Shown here in pieces: positions 36,542-45,214 of a stretch of DNA of 64,000 nucleotides. A program made the translations under genes and the position numbers. Source of the stretch: Candidatus Thorarchaeota archaeon SMTZ1-45 (GTDB lineage Archaea > Asgardarchaeota > Thorarchaeia > Thorarchaeales > Thorarchaeaceae); NCBI GenBank assembly GCA_001563335.1, contig LRSL01000109.1, positions 1 through 64,000 of the forward strand. Direction: 5' to 3'. How positions within the stretch are numbered: position 1 is the stretch's first letter; every line of letters starts with the position of its first letter. The notes beneath the pieces were generated by a model, which was not told where the DNA came from, made no database searches, and worked only from the letters and a program-made list of their open reading frames with translations.

Positions 36542-37558
36542 TCATACCTCCACATTATACTCAATGGAGTCATAGATGACGCTCTTATGCACTCGGCTCC
36601 GAGGTGAAAGCTTCGACTCACCAAATAATATTGTATCAGTGAGTTCACAACCAATTGACATTGTAGAGTTTGAGCCAATTGTCACATTGGGTCCAATCTT
36701 GCAGTAATCGCCAATCTCACAGTTTGGAAATATCAAAACTGGACCTTGTAGATAGATTCCTTTACCAAGTGTAATTCTCGACTTTAACGATAAGGTATCT
36801 CCAATCTCAATACTATCATCATAAGGAATCAAAACGGATTCCGAGTTTCCGATGGCTCCGCGTCTGAGTATATGGTGATTCGTATCTAGGAGGTCAGACA
36901 ATGTGTCAATATCAAACCAGGGTTGAGTTACATCAAAGTACTGAACATGATCGCCATTCTTGAGTAATTCCTCCAACAGGTGAGTAACTCGTTCATTACC
37001 GCTGTCAATTATAGATTTACAAAGACCTCTAACACGAGTATGACCAATAAGCATCATTGCACTTCTCGCAACATTCTTGGGATTATCACCAGCTTCACCA
37101 ATTCCTAATACTAGTCCATCATCACCAAGCTCAACGAGAGTCCCAAATTTCGCATTGGAGCTTACTGCGAGCATTATACTTTCAGGAGTGCCAAACTTAG
37201 ATTTGTGCTCCAGTAATCCTATAACACTAGATGGTTCTATCATCGCATCTACGGGAGAAAGGAGAAAATCTCCATCAAAGGTTTCGATTGCTGAGAGCAA
37301 GGTCTGAAGAGGGCCTGTTTCGTAATTGTGTACATGAACGACATTAACATTGAGCTTCGAGTCTTTTACAAAATCCTCAATCATGGCTCCTTTCCATCCA
37401 ACAGATATCACAATATCATCAATTCCAGAACTAGTATATCGCTCAATCGCCCACTCTAAGAGCGTCTTTCCTGCAACTTCGACGAGCGCTTTGGGTATTT
37501 TTTTGGTCAAAGGTTTCATTCGTTCGCCTTTGCCAGCTGCAAGAATGACTCCGTGAAT
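36542..37558 (-). CDS. Sugar/inositol-phosphate nucleotidyltransferase, apparent ATT start
   Basis: NTP-transferase domain (residues 1-240) with the essential glycine-rich LAAGKGERMKPLT loop, then LSPVDAMIEPSS, followed by left-handed beta-helix repeats (NCEIGDYCKIGPNVTIG) to residue 338. Starting at the first ATG (37519) would remove the GAGKG-type loop. The frame is closed by TGA at 37571-37573, and the only codons between are non-standard. A GGAGG at 37566-37570 lies 7 nt before ATT at 37558, giving an N-terminus I/M-H-G-V-I-L-A-A-G-K-G. It most likely makes an activated head group for the neighbouring phosphatidyltransferase. Confidence 0.75.
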   Translation of the reverse strand: MHGVILAAGKGERMKPLTKKIPKALVEVAGKTLLEWAIERYTSSGIDDIVISVGWKGAMIEDFVKDSKLNVNVVHVHNYETGPLQTLLSAIETFDGDFLLSPVDAMIEPSSVIGLLEHKSKFGTPESIMLAVSSNAKFGTLVELGDDGLVLGIGEAGDNPKNVARSAMMLIGHTRVRGLCKSIIDSGNERVTHLLEELLKNGDHVQYFDVTQPWFDIDTLSDLLDTNHHILRRGAIGNSESVLIPYDDSIEIGDTLSLKSRITLGKGIYLQGPVLIFPNCEIGDYCKIGPNVTIGSNSTMSIGCELTDTILFGESKLSPRSRVHKSVIYDSIEYNVEV

Positions 37559-37564
37559 TTGGAT

Positions 37565-37572
37565 TCCTCCTC
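37565..37572 (-). promoter_or_regulatory. Shine-Dalgarno sequence that decides the ATT start
   Basis: GAGGAGGA on the minus strand lies 6-7 nt upstream of ATT at 37558 and immediately downstream of an in-frame TGA (37571-37573). No ATG, GTG or TTG lies between this site and ATG 37519 in frame. It therefore supports initiation at a near-cognate codon, with the ATC at 37564 and ATT at 37546 as weaker alternatives. Confidence 0.6.
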
Positions 37573-37648
37573 AAAAACACCTTCAAACGGAAGGGCCATA
37601 TGTATGTTTGCAGGGATGGATTTGGGAACATCATTGAGTGCCGAGATT

Positions 37649-38341
37649 ATGAGAGTTGAGGACATGGAGAAATGCGATAATGTTATCGATAGAGCTGCAG
37701 AGGTCATTACAGCTGGTGGAATTGTCGCATATCCAACTGATACAAGTTATGGACTCGGATGTGATCCTAGAAACCGTGATGCTTTGGAACGACTTATTGC
37801 AGTAAAAAGACGTGATCGAAGACTTGGGTTTCCTTTATTATTTGCAGATGAGGCTCAGTGTGAGTTATATCATGATTTTCAAAGTCTGGAGAGAATAATC
37901 GTGAGAATATTCTGGCCTGGTGCACTCACCATAATTGTTGAGGCACGACCAGATGTTCCAGCACATATCACTGCTGGAAGGAGCACTATAGCTATCAGAG
38001 TACCAAATCATATAATCCCAAGAGGAATAGCTAGGAAGATCAGCGGCCCAATTATAGGCACAAGTGCAAATCGAAGTGGTGGACCAAACCCTTTCGAATT
38101 ATCAGTAGCTTTAGAGCAACTTGGTGATGAAGTTGATCTGTATATTGATGGAGGAGCTTCATCTGCTCAGGACAATTCCACAATAATAGGAGTTGAAGCT
38201 GCTGAAGCAGAAGGAGAGCCTCGCAACATTAAAATCTACAGAGAGGGTGCATTACCAATTTCACAAATTGAGGCAAGCTTGAAAGTGGATACGGACGCGT
38301 TGAGATTATGGAGCACACGAATCATTGATGCTGATATGTGA
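37649..38341 (+). CDS. Threonylcarbamoyl-AMP synthase (Sua5/YrdC)
   Basis: First enzyme of tRNA t6A modification: makes threonylcarbamoyl-AMP from threonine, bicarbonate and ATP. The hallmark block VAYPTDTSYGLGCDPRN lies about 30 residues in, followed by KRRDRRLGFPLLF, FWPGALTIIVEA, TIAIRVPNH and GTSANRSGGPNPF. Only the YrdC domain is present (about 230 residues). Upstream ATGs at 37604 and 37616 are possible; 37649 gives the normal family N-terminus. It overlaps the next gene (THUMP protein) by 4 nt and lies near Cgi121 of the same pathway. Confidence 0.88.
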   Translation: MRVEDMEKCDNVIDRAAEVITAGGIVAYPTDTSYGLGCDPRNRDALERLIAVKRRDRRLGFPLLFADEAQCELYHDFQSLERIIVRIFWPGALTIIVEARPDVPAHITAGRSTIAIRVPNHIIPRGIARKISGPIIGTSANRSGGPNPFELSVALEQLGDEVDLYIDGGASSAQDNSTIIGVEAAEAEGEPRNIKIYREGALPISQIEASLKVDTDALRLWSTRIIDADM

Positions 38342-38886
38342 GGCGAGCCATACTGCGAAACTACAATTTACTTGTATCATGTCCGAGAGAGCGTGAACGA
38401 GCTGCAACATCTGAGATAAGATACTTCATCGGAGATTTGTTAGGGGACACAGAATTAAAGATATCTCGAACTCCTGTTTCTGGACTCCTTGCCTGCAAGA
38501 CATCGCTCGATCCCTTTGAGGTCATTAATCGTCTTAAAGAGTATGCGACAGAAAATCCATACCAGTTTCGCTTTGCCATCCGCTTTACTCCTCTGGAGGA
38601 ATGTGTTGATTCAGAGATTACCAAAATTGTAGAAGCAACACAGAAACTACTACCAAAAATTGGCGAGGAAGAGAGTTTTCGTGTGACTGTCAGACGGAGG
38701 CATACTGAGCTTGAGAATATGGAGGTAGTAACAGCTGTCGCACATGTTATCCCTAGGAACGTCAATTTGGATGCACCAGATAAGACCGTATTAGTAGAAA
38801 TTGTTGGAAACTGGACTGGGATTTCGGTTCTTAATGAGAAAGCTGACATTTTGTCAATAATGACTATGCGTGATGATATGTACTAG
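38338..38886 (+). CDS. THUMP-domain protein (Tan1/THUMPD1-like)
   Basis: tRNA-binding adaptor. The 182-residue protein opens with LVSCPRERERAATSEIRYFIG and continues with LLACKTSLDPFEVINRLKEY, FRFAIRFTPLEE and SFRVTVRRRHTELENMEVVTAVAHVI, the order of Tan1/THUMPD1 proteins that support ac4C formation on tRNA. No methyltransferase domain is attached. The GTG start overlaps the Sua5 stop by 4 nt, so the two are translationally coupled. Assignment by domain pattern; a role with tRNA acetyltransferase is from family knowledge. Confidence 0.8.
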   Translation: MRRAILRNYNLLVSCPRERERAATSEIRYFIGDLLGDTELKISRTPVSGLLACKTSLDPFEVINRLKEYATENPYQFRFAIRFTPLEECVDSEITKIVEATQKLLPKIGEEESFRVTVRRRHTELENMEVVTAVAHVIPRNVNLDAPDKTVLVEIVGNWTGISVLNEKADILSIMTMRDDMY

Positions 38887-38897
38887 TGATGATCTTT

Positions 38898-39479
38898 TCA
38901 GCTATCAAATGCCACAAGAGAAACCCTACTCACTATACAACGAGAAAGAGCCAATAGCTTTGATTCTAACCCATCTGAGTCTGAAATTGTATTGATTTCC
39001 TTGTCACTGATGTCATAGTGGCTCTTTATTCGTGCTATTCGTTCTTTTGAACTTGGAAATGATGGGATGATCTCTGCCCCTATTCTTCTGGTTAACTCTC
39101 GAATGACCTTTTCTACAGAGTCTACATCAGGCCCAATTACAACAACTGCAATCTCGTCAAGGCCATCAAATACACCTAAGGCATCAATAGCCTTTCCTAT
39201 TTGTCGTTGTGCAGAAGCAAAAACAATGATTTCCACATCTAAACTCCGAGAGAGCATATATTCTCCTTGCTGCGCATTGAGCGCATTCTGTGCTGCTGAG
39301 AGTAAATGAATCTCATCTGCAATCAACAATCCATTGAGAAGTTGAACTGTGAGAACATCGCTTGATAGAGATGCAGCAATCTGTATCAATTCTTTCTGTT
39401 CCAGGTCATTTGAGTTATGAAGATCTGTAATTCCAATGATTTTCCCGGTGGTTTCATTCCCAAGTTGCTCAATTCGCAA
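38898..39479 (-). CDS. KEOPS complex subunit Cgi121
   Basis: Accessory subunit of the KEOPS t6A-tRNA complex that recruits tRNA. Family features are visible: VLTVQLLNGLLIADEIHLLSA, ALNAQQGEYMLSRSLDVEIIVFASAQRQIGKAI near residues 45-105, and a following strand (DEIAVVVIG). The C-terminal 70 residues are a divergent extension. The start is TTG behind GAGGT, just after the stop of the phosphoribosyltransferase gene, so the pair forms an operon. Its pathway partners Sua5 (37.6 kb) and Pcc1 (62.3 kb) are also in the window. Confidence 0.8.
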   Translation of the reverse strand: MRIEQLGNETTGKIIGITDLHNSNDLEQKELIQIAASLSSDVLTVQLLNGLLIADEIHLLSAAQNALNAQQGEYMLSRSLDVEIIVFASAQRQIGKAIDALGVFDGLDEIAVVVIGPDVDSVEKVIRELTRRIGAEIIPSFPSSKERIARIKSHYDISDKEINTISDSDGLESKLLALSRCIVSRVSLVAFDS

Positions 39480-39494
39480 TGAGTTGACCTCACA

Positions 39495-40076
39495 TCAAAG
39501 ACGACTGATGAAATAATCAGCAACAGTTGGTTCAAATCCGACATCAAAAACAAGCTTGTCCCTAATCTCTTTCATTGTGAGTGACTCATCTTCAGATTTG
39601 AAAATCTTGACTAAAGCAATGATTGACTCACGGTTCTCCCAAGGATATACTGTCCAACTAGAAGTTTTGACCATGAAATAGTCAGGTTTTACTATAGATG
39701 TTGGCTTGTAGTGCAACACAGCTGAACGAACAGAAGCTGCACCAAGCTCCTTTACATGATTGATTGCATGCTGTAATGTGTCACCAGTATCTGCAACCTC
39801 ATCAACCAAGAGTACGTTCTTCTTCTCCATCGACCCTGTCAAAGGTTGAGTGATTTGAGGTGCCTTTCCTTTAATCCCAACATCGGTGTAGTATTCAATG
39901 CGGACATTCTGCAAAGCACTTGCATAAAGTACGTCAGAGAGAATTCGCGCTGGAATCCACCCACCTCTTGCAATCCCGACAATGACATCTGGTACAAATC
40001 CACTGTTTACAATTCGTTCAGATAATTGAAGAGTAAGATTATACACATCTTGCCAGCTAAGAATCAGATAATCCAT
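39495..40076 (-). CDS. Purine-type phosphoribosyltransferase
   Basis: PRPP-dependent transferase; the PRPP-binding motif is NVLLVDEVADTGDTLQ near residue 92, and an entry strand VIVGIARGGWIPARIL lies near 36. The hood region is short, as in hypoxanthine/xanthine or archaeal Gpt-like enzymes (193 residues). It converts a purine base to its nucleotide for salvage. Upstream of and cotranscribed with Cgi121. The exact base (guanine, xanthine, hypoxanthine) cannot be fixed from the sequence. Confidence 0.85.
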   Translation of the reverse strand: MDYLILSWQDVYNLTLQLSERIVNSGFVPDVIVGIARGGWIPARILSDVLYASALQNVRIEYYTDVGIKGKAPQITQPLTGSMEKKNVLLVDEVADTGDTLQHAINHVKELGAASVRSAVLHYKPTSIVKPDYFMVKTSSWTVYPWENRESIIALVKIFKSEDESLTMKEIRDKLVFDVGFEPTVADYFISRL

Positions 40077-40195
40077 GATCAGGTACTCCAGTTCTGCCTT
40101 GAGGGTTTCGAACGCCCCTCCTTAATTAATCCGTCTGATTTATTGCTGGACAATCCAAATCAGAGAACCTGTATCTTTAAGGTAGAGTGGAAACA

Positions 40196-41461
40196 ATGAA
40201 ACCAGACCTTCTCCTTACAAATATTGGACAGGTTGCTACACTAGCAGGACACAGTGACTCTCCAAAGACTGGAGTACAGATGAATGAGCTATCTATAATT
40301 GAGAACGGCGCTATAGCAATCAGAGATGGTAAAATCATCGCTGTTGGACCTACAAAAGAAGTTCTTTCACAATTGACTGAAGAGCCAAAACTTCCCGCAA
40401 TTGAATTCCCCGGAATGCTTGCTACACCAGGTTTCATAGATAGTCATACTCACCTTATTTTCGGAGGATCAAGAGAGCACGATTTTGCTATGAAACTTGC
40501 AGGGAAGTCGTATCTTGAGATCCTTGAAGCTGGTGGTGGGATTCTGAATACTCTTCGATCTACGAGAGCGGCAAGCCAAAGCGAGTTGGTTAGGAACTCA
40601 TTCTCTTATGCCGAGAGTATGTTGAGTATGGGATGTACTACAATTGAAGCAAAGAGTGGATACGGGCTTGATACAGAGAATGAGCTTAAGATGCTTAGAG
40701 CTGCGGAGAGTTTAAGGAAAAAGCTACCAATCAATCTAGTTTCAACCTTTATTGGAGCACATGCTGTTCCTCCGGAATATGAGGAGAGGACCGAAGAATA
40801 TGTGGACCTTGTCGTTGATGAAATGATTCCAGCTGTAGCTGAAAACAAGCTGGCAGAGTTTTGCGACGTTTTCTGTGAAGAAGGTGTTTTTGACATTGAC
40901 CAATCAAGGAGGATTCTTCTTGCGGCAAAAGGTAAGGGGATGAAGCTCAAAATTCATGCTGATGAAATCGTACAGCTCGGTGGAGCGTTTCTAGCTGCTG
41001 AAGTTGGAGCAGTCTCAGCAGACCACTTATTGATGGCATCGGATGATGGTCTTGAGGCGATGCTTAGAGCAGGTACAATTGCGACCCTCTTGCCTGCAAC
41101 AGCATTCAGCCTTGATACGAGTTATGCAGATGCGCGCAAGATGATAGAGATGGGATTACCTGTATCTCTTGCGACTGACTTTAATCCAAATTGCGCAAAT
41201 GAGTCTCTGTTCTTCACCATCGCGTTGTCGTGCTACAAGATGAAGATGACGCCCAGAGAGGCGCTCTCCGCAGTCACCATCAATGCGGCCCATGCCCTAG
41301 ACATAGGAGCAACCCACGGGAGCATTGAGGTGGGAAAAGCAGCTGATATCCTCGTACTTGACTGTCCCAATCCAGAGTACCTAACTTGGAGGTTCGGTGT
41401 CAATTTGGTTCACACTGTCATCTCAGATGGACAAGTAATTCATACAAAGCTGGGACCCTAG
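40196..41461 (+). CDS. hutI: Imidazolonepropionase (HutI)
   Basis: Third enzyme of histidine degradation: converts 4-imidazolone-5-propionate to N-formimino-L-glutamate. TIM-barrel amidohydrolase with the metal-binding FIDSHTHLIFGG near residue 80, FIGAHAVPPEYEE near 185, KIHADEIVQLGGAFLAAE near 250 and the late DFNPN near 325. The ATG at 40196 is preferred; an in-frame GTG three codons earlier is possible. It converges with hutH and overlaps its end by 4 nt. Confidence 0.94.
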   Translation: MKPDLLLTNIGQVATLAGHSDSPKTGVQMNELSIIENGAIAIRDGKIIAVGPTKEVLSQLTEEPKLPAIEFPGMLATPGFIDSHTHLIFGGSREHDFAMKLAGKSYLEILEAGGGILNTLRSTRAASQSELVRNSFSYAESMLSMGCTTIEAKSGYGLDTENELKMLRAAESLRKKLPINLVSTFIGAHAVPPEYEERTEEYVDLVVDEMIPAVAENKLAEFCDVFCEEGVFDIDQSRRILLAAKGKGMKLKIHADEIVQLGGAFLAAEVGAVSADHLLMASDDGLEAMLRAGTIATLLPATAFSLDTSYADARKMIEMGLPVSLATDFNPNCANESLFFTIALSCYKMKMTPREALSAVTINAAHALDIGATHGSIEVGKAADILVLDCPNPEYLTWRFGVNLVHTVISDGQVIHTKLGP

Positions 41462-42990
41462 CTCTCATAGAGAGGACCTGTGACTGACTCAACCGAAGCT
41501 ATAATATCACCAGACTTCATGAGTTCACGGATTTTCTTTATGTCTGGAGAAAGTGGTCGATCATTCTCCAGTTTGGAAACCCCGCTTCTTATGGTCTTGT
41601 GAGCCTCCTGCAGGGGATCTGACGGTTTCAGGGGAGCAAGATAATCAATGCCTTGAGCAGCACACATGTACTCAATCGCAACAACATTTTGTGAGTTCTC
41701 AAGAATATTTGCCGCCTTTCGTGCAGCTATTGTGCCCATACTAACATGATCTTCTTGGTCTGCACTTGTAGGAATTGAGTCGACACTCGCTGGATGCGCT
41801 AACACTTTATTCTCTGAAACGAGCCCTGCGGCAGTATACTGTGCAATCATCATCCCTGACTCAAGTCCCCCCTCAGTTGTTAGAAATGCTGGTAATTCGC
41901 TCAAATTTGGATTGACCAATCGATTGATTCGTCTCTCAGAGATATTTGCAATCTCAGATAATGCAATTCCAAGAAAATCCATTGCGAGCGCAACAGGTTG
42001 TCCGTGGAAATTACCTCCAGATATCACAATTCCGTCATCACCAAAAACCAGTGGATTATCAGTAGCGGAGTTGATTTCTGTTTCGAGAACACTATAGACA
42101 TATCGGATTGTATCCAATGATGCTCCCAATACCTGAGGAATACATCTTAGTGAGTAGGCATCTTGTACTTTCCCACAGTCAGCATGAGACTGGTTGATTT
42201 CACTATCTAGCAGGATCTTTCTTTGAGCTGAAGCTACATCTATTTGTCCTTCATGCGGGCGAAGAGAGTGAATCCTTTCGTCTGATGCCATCCTTGTTCC
42301 ACGTAATGCTTCAAGACTCATTGAGGAAGCAATGGTTGTATCGTAGATTAATCGAAGTGCATCATAGACTGTGATAACACCAACTGCAGTCATTGGTTGA
42401 GTTCCATTGATCAATGCGACTCCCTCCTTAGCTTGTAGCACAATTGGTTTGATTCCAGCCTTACGTAAGGCTTCTCCACCACTAACTAATTTGTCCGATT
42501 TGAAAGCTTCACCCTCACCAATGAGAACCAACGCTATATGAGCTAGAGGAGCCAAATCGCCACTAGATCCTACTGATCCCTGCTGTGGAACAACAGGAAG
42601 TACATCCTTGTTCAACATCTCAATCAGGGTTTCAATGACTTCTAGACGAACTCCAGAGTAGCCTTTCGCAAGTGCATTGACTCTGAGTAACATCATTCCC
42701 CGTACAATTTCTTTTGAGAATGGAGGACCCACTCCTGCACTATGGCTACGGATTAAGTTAACCTGAAGACGAGCTAAATCATCCTTGTTAATGGATACAT
42801 CTGCGAGATCTCCAAAACCAGTGTTTACTCCATATACAACAGCTCCCTCTTTGATTGCTTTTTCCACAACATCTCGACTACTTCTAATTCGCGGGATTGT
42901 TGATTCATGTAGGATTACTGGCTCTTTGTGCCGTGCCACTTGTACGACATCTTCTATAGTGAGACTCTCACCATCAACCATCACAGGCAT
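41458..42990 (-). CDS. hutH: Histidine ammonia-lyase (HutH)
   Basis: Converts histidine to urocanate. The prosthetic group MIO forms from a tripeptide, here in GSVGSSGDLAPLAH near residue 150. The first residue is serine rather than the usual alanine (Ala-Ser-Gly to Ser-Ser-Gly). The conserved ALINGTQPMTAVG and the HNFHGQ-type block (GGNFHGQPVALAMD) are present. The ATG at 42990 was chosen over a TTG four codons upstream. Length about 510, normal. It follows hutU on the same strand with a 113-nt gap. Confidence 0.95.
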   Translation of the reverse strand: MPVMVDGESLTIEDVVQVARHKEPVILHESTIPRIRSSRDVVEKAIKEGAVVYGVNTGFGDLADVSINKDDLARLQVNLIRSHSAGVGPPFSKEIVRGMMLLRVNALAKGYSGVRLEVIETLIEMLNKDVLPVVPQQGSVGSSGDLAPLAHIALVLIGEGEAFKSDKLVSGGEALRKAGIKPIVLQAKEGVALINGTQPMTAVGVITVYDALRLIYDTTIASSMSLEALRGTRMASDERIHSLRPHEGQIDVASAQRKILLDSEINQSHADCGKVQDAYSLRCIPQVLGASLDTIRYVYSVLETEINSATDNPLVFGDDGIVISGGNFHGQPVALAMDFLGIALSEIANISERRINRLVNPNLSELPAFLTTEGGLESGMMIAQYTAAGLVSENKVLAHPASVDSIPTSADQEDHVSMGTIAARKAANILENSQNVVAIEYMCAAQGIDYLAPLKPSDPLQEAHKTIRSGVSKLENDRPLSPDIKKIRELMKSGDIIASVESVTGPLYES

Positions 42991-43103
42991 TGTGTCCACC
43001 AAAGCCTTGGAAACACAGCAACAAGTGTGAACTAGTTACTGTCTGATGAGGTTCGTAGAAGCTCTCTTTAGTAGTTATCGTTAAATTTGAAAAATCCAAA
43101 AAG

Positions 43104-44735
43104 TCATGTCTCACCAAGAGTTTTTTGGACTAACTCTTCTATCAGCCCCTCCTTTGGAATAAATGGAAGAGAAATATGACCTTTGTTTCCTAATCTCTTA
43201 TTCCATTCAATCGTTGTTTCAATAGCATGATTATTTCTTGCCCAAGCACGACGTGCAACACCACCCATTACATCCCAATCGAGAGCTAAACGAATAATAG
43301 TATCAACACGTTCAGTGCCATCTAGAACCAGACCAAATCCACTATTGATTGCTTTTCCAGTACCCACACCACCACCGTTTGACAAAACACAGAGTGTCAT
43401 TCCACGAGCTACATTACCAGCCCAACATTGGTGCGCCATGTCACTCATAACATTGCTACCATCACGAATGTTTGCTGTTTCTCTGAATGGCGAGTCTGTC
43501 CCACCAGTATCATGGTGGTCACGTCCCAACATGATAGGGCCAACCCTTTTTTCACGAACCATCTTGTTGAAAGCTAGAGCAATGTCAACTCGACCAAGAG
43601 CATCTGCATACAAAATTCGTGCTTGAGATCCAACGACAAGTGCATTCTTCTCAGCATCTCGAATCCAAATGTAATTATCTCGGTCTTGCCCACGACGCTC
43701 AGGACTGATGCGTGACATTGCCATCTTGTCTGTTGCTGCAAGGTCTTCATGGCTTCCGCTTAGACAGACCCATCGGAACGGACCATAACCATAGTCAAAG
43801 CAGATTGGTCCCATGATGTCTTCAACATATGAAGGGAAGATGAAACCATCTGACTCGTTTTCACCATTCTTTGCAATTCTCCTGACACCAGCATCAAAAA
43901 CAGCCTTCATGAAGCTGTTACCATAGTCCCAGAAGTGGGACCCCCGTTTTGTCATAATCTCAATAAGTTCAAACTGTTTGCGGAGGGATTTGTCAACCAT
44001 CTCGTTGAACTTTTTTCGGTCTGACCGGAGGAGCTCACGTCCCTCTTCAAAGGTAACTCCCTGAGGTGTATATCCACCACCATATACGTCATGACATGAG
44101 GTCTGATCTGATGCAAGCTCAATCTTAATGTCATTTTGAACAACATAGTCCCAAAGATCAACAACATTCCCATAGTAACCTATTGAAACAGATTTACCAT
44201 TGGAACGATGATCTTCAACCCAATGGAAAATCTCATCAAGATTCGAAGAGTATCTGCTTAGCCAACCTTGTTCACTACGTGTTTCAATACGGCTTTTATC
44301 AACCTCAGCAATAATTCCAATTCCACCAGCAATCTCGATTGCCTTAGCCTGAGCGCCACTCATTCCGCCAAGTCCTGATGTCAAGAAGACTTTCCCACTT
44401 AGGTCACCATCATCAGGGATTCCTAGGTATAATCGTCCAGCATTCAAGAGTGTGATGTAGGTCCCATGGACAATCCCTTGAGGTCCTATATACATCCAAC
44501 CACCAGCTGTCATCTGACCATAGTTTGCAACACCCATGGCTGCAGCTTGATGAAATCCATCAAGCGTGTCAAACATTCCTACCATGAGACCATTGGTAGT
44601 GATTGCTCGAGGCGCATTCTTGTGGGAAGGGAACAGACCAATAGGATGTCCTGAATTGACGACAAGTGTTTGCTCATCTGTCATTACTTCAAGATACTTC
44701 TTGATTAATTGATACTGCATCCAGTTCTGGCACAC
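43104..44735 (-). CDS. hutU: Urocanate hydratase, main part (broken from its N-terminus)
   Basis: Carries the NAD-binding core and catalytic regions of urocanase. Landmarks include LVVNSGHPIGLFPSH, MTAGGWMYIGPQGIVHGT, FLTSGLGGMSGAQAKA, GRDHHDTGGTDSPFRET and SNGGGVGTGKAINSGFG. It resembles the UROC1-type enzymes. It starts mid-domain: family members continue upstream through ELVTYG, which is found in the preceding frame at 44767-45153, but a 31-nt insertion shifts the frame and adds a stop. A GTG at 44735 with GGAGAGAG 7 nt upstream could allow separate initiation. If translated alone, about 140 N-terminal residues would be missing. Confidence 0.85.
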   Translation of the reverse strand: MCQNWMQYQLIKKYLEVMTDEQTLVVNSGHPIGLFPSHKNAPRAITTNGLMVGMFDTLDGFHQAAAMGVANYGQMTAGGWMYIGPQGIVHGTYITLLNAGRLYLGIPDDGDLSGKVFLTSGLGGMSGAQAKAIEIAGGIGIIAEVDKSRIETRSEQGWLSRYSSNLDEIFHWVEDHRSNGKSVSIGYYGNVVDLWDYVVQNDIKIELASDQTSCHDVYGGGYTPQGVTFEEGRELLRSDRKKFNEMVDKSLRKQFELIEIMTKRGSHFWDYGNSFMKAVFDAGVRRIAKNGENESDGFIFPSYVEDIMGPICFDYGYGPFRWVCLSGSHEDLAATDKMAMSRISPERRGQDRDNYIWIRDAEKNALVVGSQARILYADALGRVDIALAFNKMVREKRVGPIMLGRDHHDTGGTDSPFRETANIRDGSNVMSDMAHQCWAGNVARGMTLCVLSNGGGVGTGKAINSGFGLVLDGTERVDTIIRLALDWDVMGGVARRAWARNNHAIETTIEWNKRLGNKGHISLPFIPKEGLIEELVQKTLGET

Positions 44736-44746
44736 CTGACCACTCT

Positions 44747-44777
44747 CTCCGGTAAGTTTAGGAAATCTAACAATTTA
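44747..44777 (-). other. 31-nt out-of-frame insertion within hutU
   Basis: Removing exactly these 31 nt would join the N-terminal frame (ELVTYG) to the downstream frame (ESGQVCQNW) and restore an unbroken urocanase. The insert contains TAG in the upstream frame. It ends with an imperfect copy of the preceding ACTTACGGAG (ACTTACCGGAG). The flanks can pair: CTGGTCACTT (44793-44784) with GAGTGGTCAG (44745-44736), 10 pairs including G-U. Confidence 0.8.
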
Positions 44778-45153
44778 CTCCGTAAGTGACCAGTTCATAT
44801 GGATACAAGGCTACATCAAAGTCCAGATTGTTGTCAATCATCAATTGTATTGCTCTTGCTTCAAGAATACCTTTGTACTCAGTGATTGGCTTGGCTTTTA
44901 TCTCACCAGGGGGTCTGTATCTGTATCCATAAATTCTTCCTCTGGATAACAGCTCAGCCAAAAATTCTGGAGCTAGGTGATTGTGCAGTTCTGAGGGCAC
45001 ATATCGAAGAGCGTTTTTGATTGAAATGATTGTGTCATGTTTATTGAGGTTATATCCTCTATCTGGAGCTCGTCTAATTCTAGGATCAAAAACTGGTTCT
45101 GGAGGAAGCTCTCCAGACAGTTTAATATGCATTGCTTTTGAAGGATCAGTCAT
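44767..45153 (-). CDS. Urocanate hydratase, N-terminal fragment
   Basis: A 128-residue open frame that matches the N-terminal region of UROC1-type urocanases: IRRAPDRGYNLNKHDT, KNALRYVPSELHNHLAPEFL, GRIYGYRYRP, IDNNLDFDVALYPYELVTYG. It ends at a TAG inside the 31-nt insertion, after which the rest of the enzyme is found 1 frame away at 44735. It has an ATG at 45153. Either hutU is now a pseudogene, or it is expressed as two polypeptides. The 62 nt upstream separate it from the large LAGLIDADG gene. Confidence 0.8.
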   Translation of the reverse strand: MTDPSKAMHIKLSGELPPEPVFDPRIRRAPDRGYNLNKHDTIISIKNALRYVPSELHNHLAPEFLAELLSRGRIYGYRYRPPGEIKAKPITEYKGILEARAIQLMIDNNLDFDVALYPYELVTYGVNC

Positions 45154-45214
45154 ACAATAACCACATCCTATTAAGTTTCAATAACATCAGGTTAGTCACG
45201 TCTTATACAGGTTT

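Noticed and set aside
38361-38849. 162-residue frame opposite the THUMP gene
   Set aside because: It is antisense to a protein with a recognisable THUMP pattern and has no features of its own.
44736-44793. Canonical archaeal intron (bulge-helix-bulge) in hutU
   Set aside because: A 10-bp outer helix is possible, but no register gives the required two 3-nt bulges with a 4-bp central helix. Kept only as a possibility in the findings.
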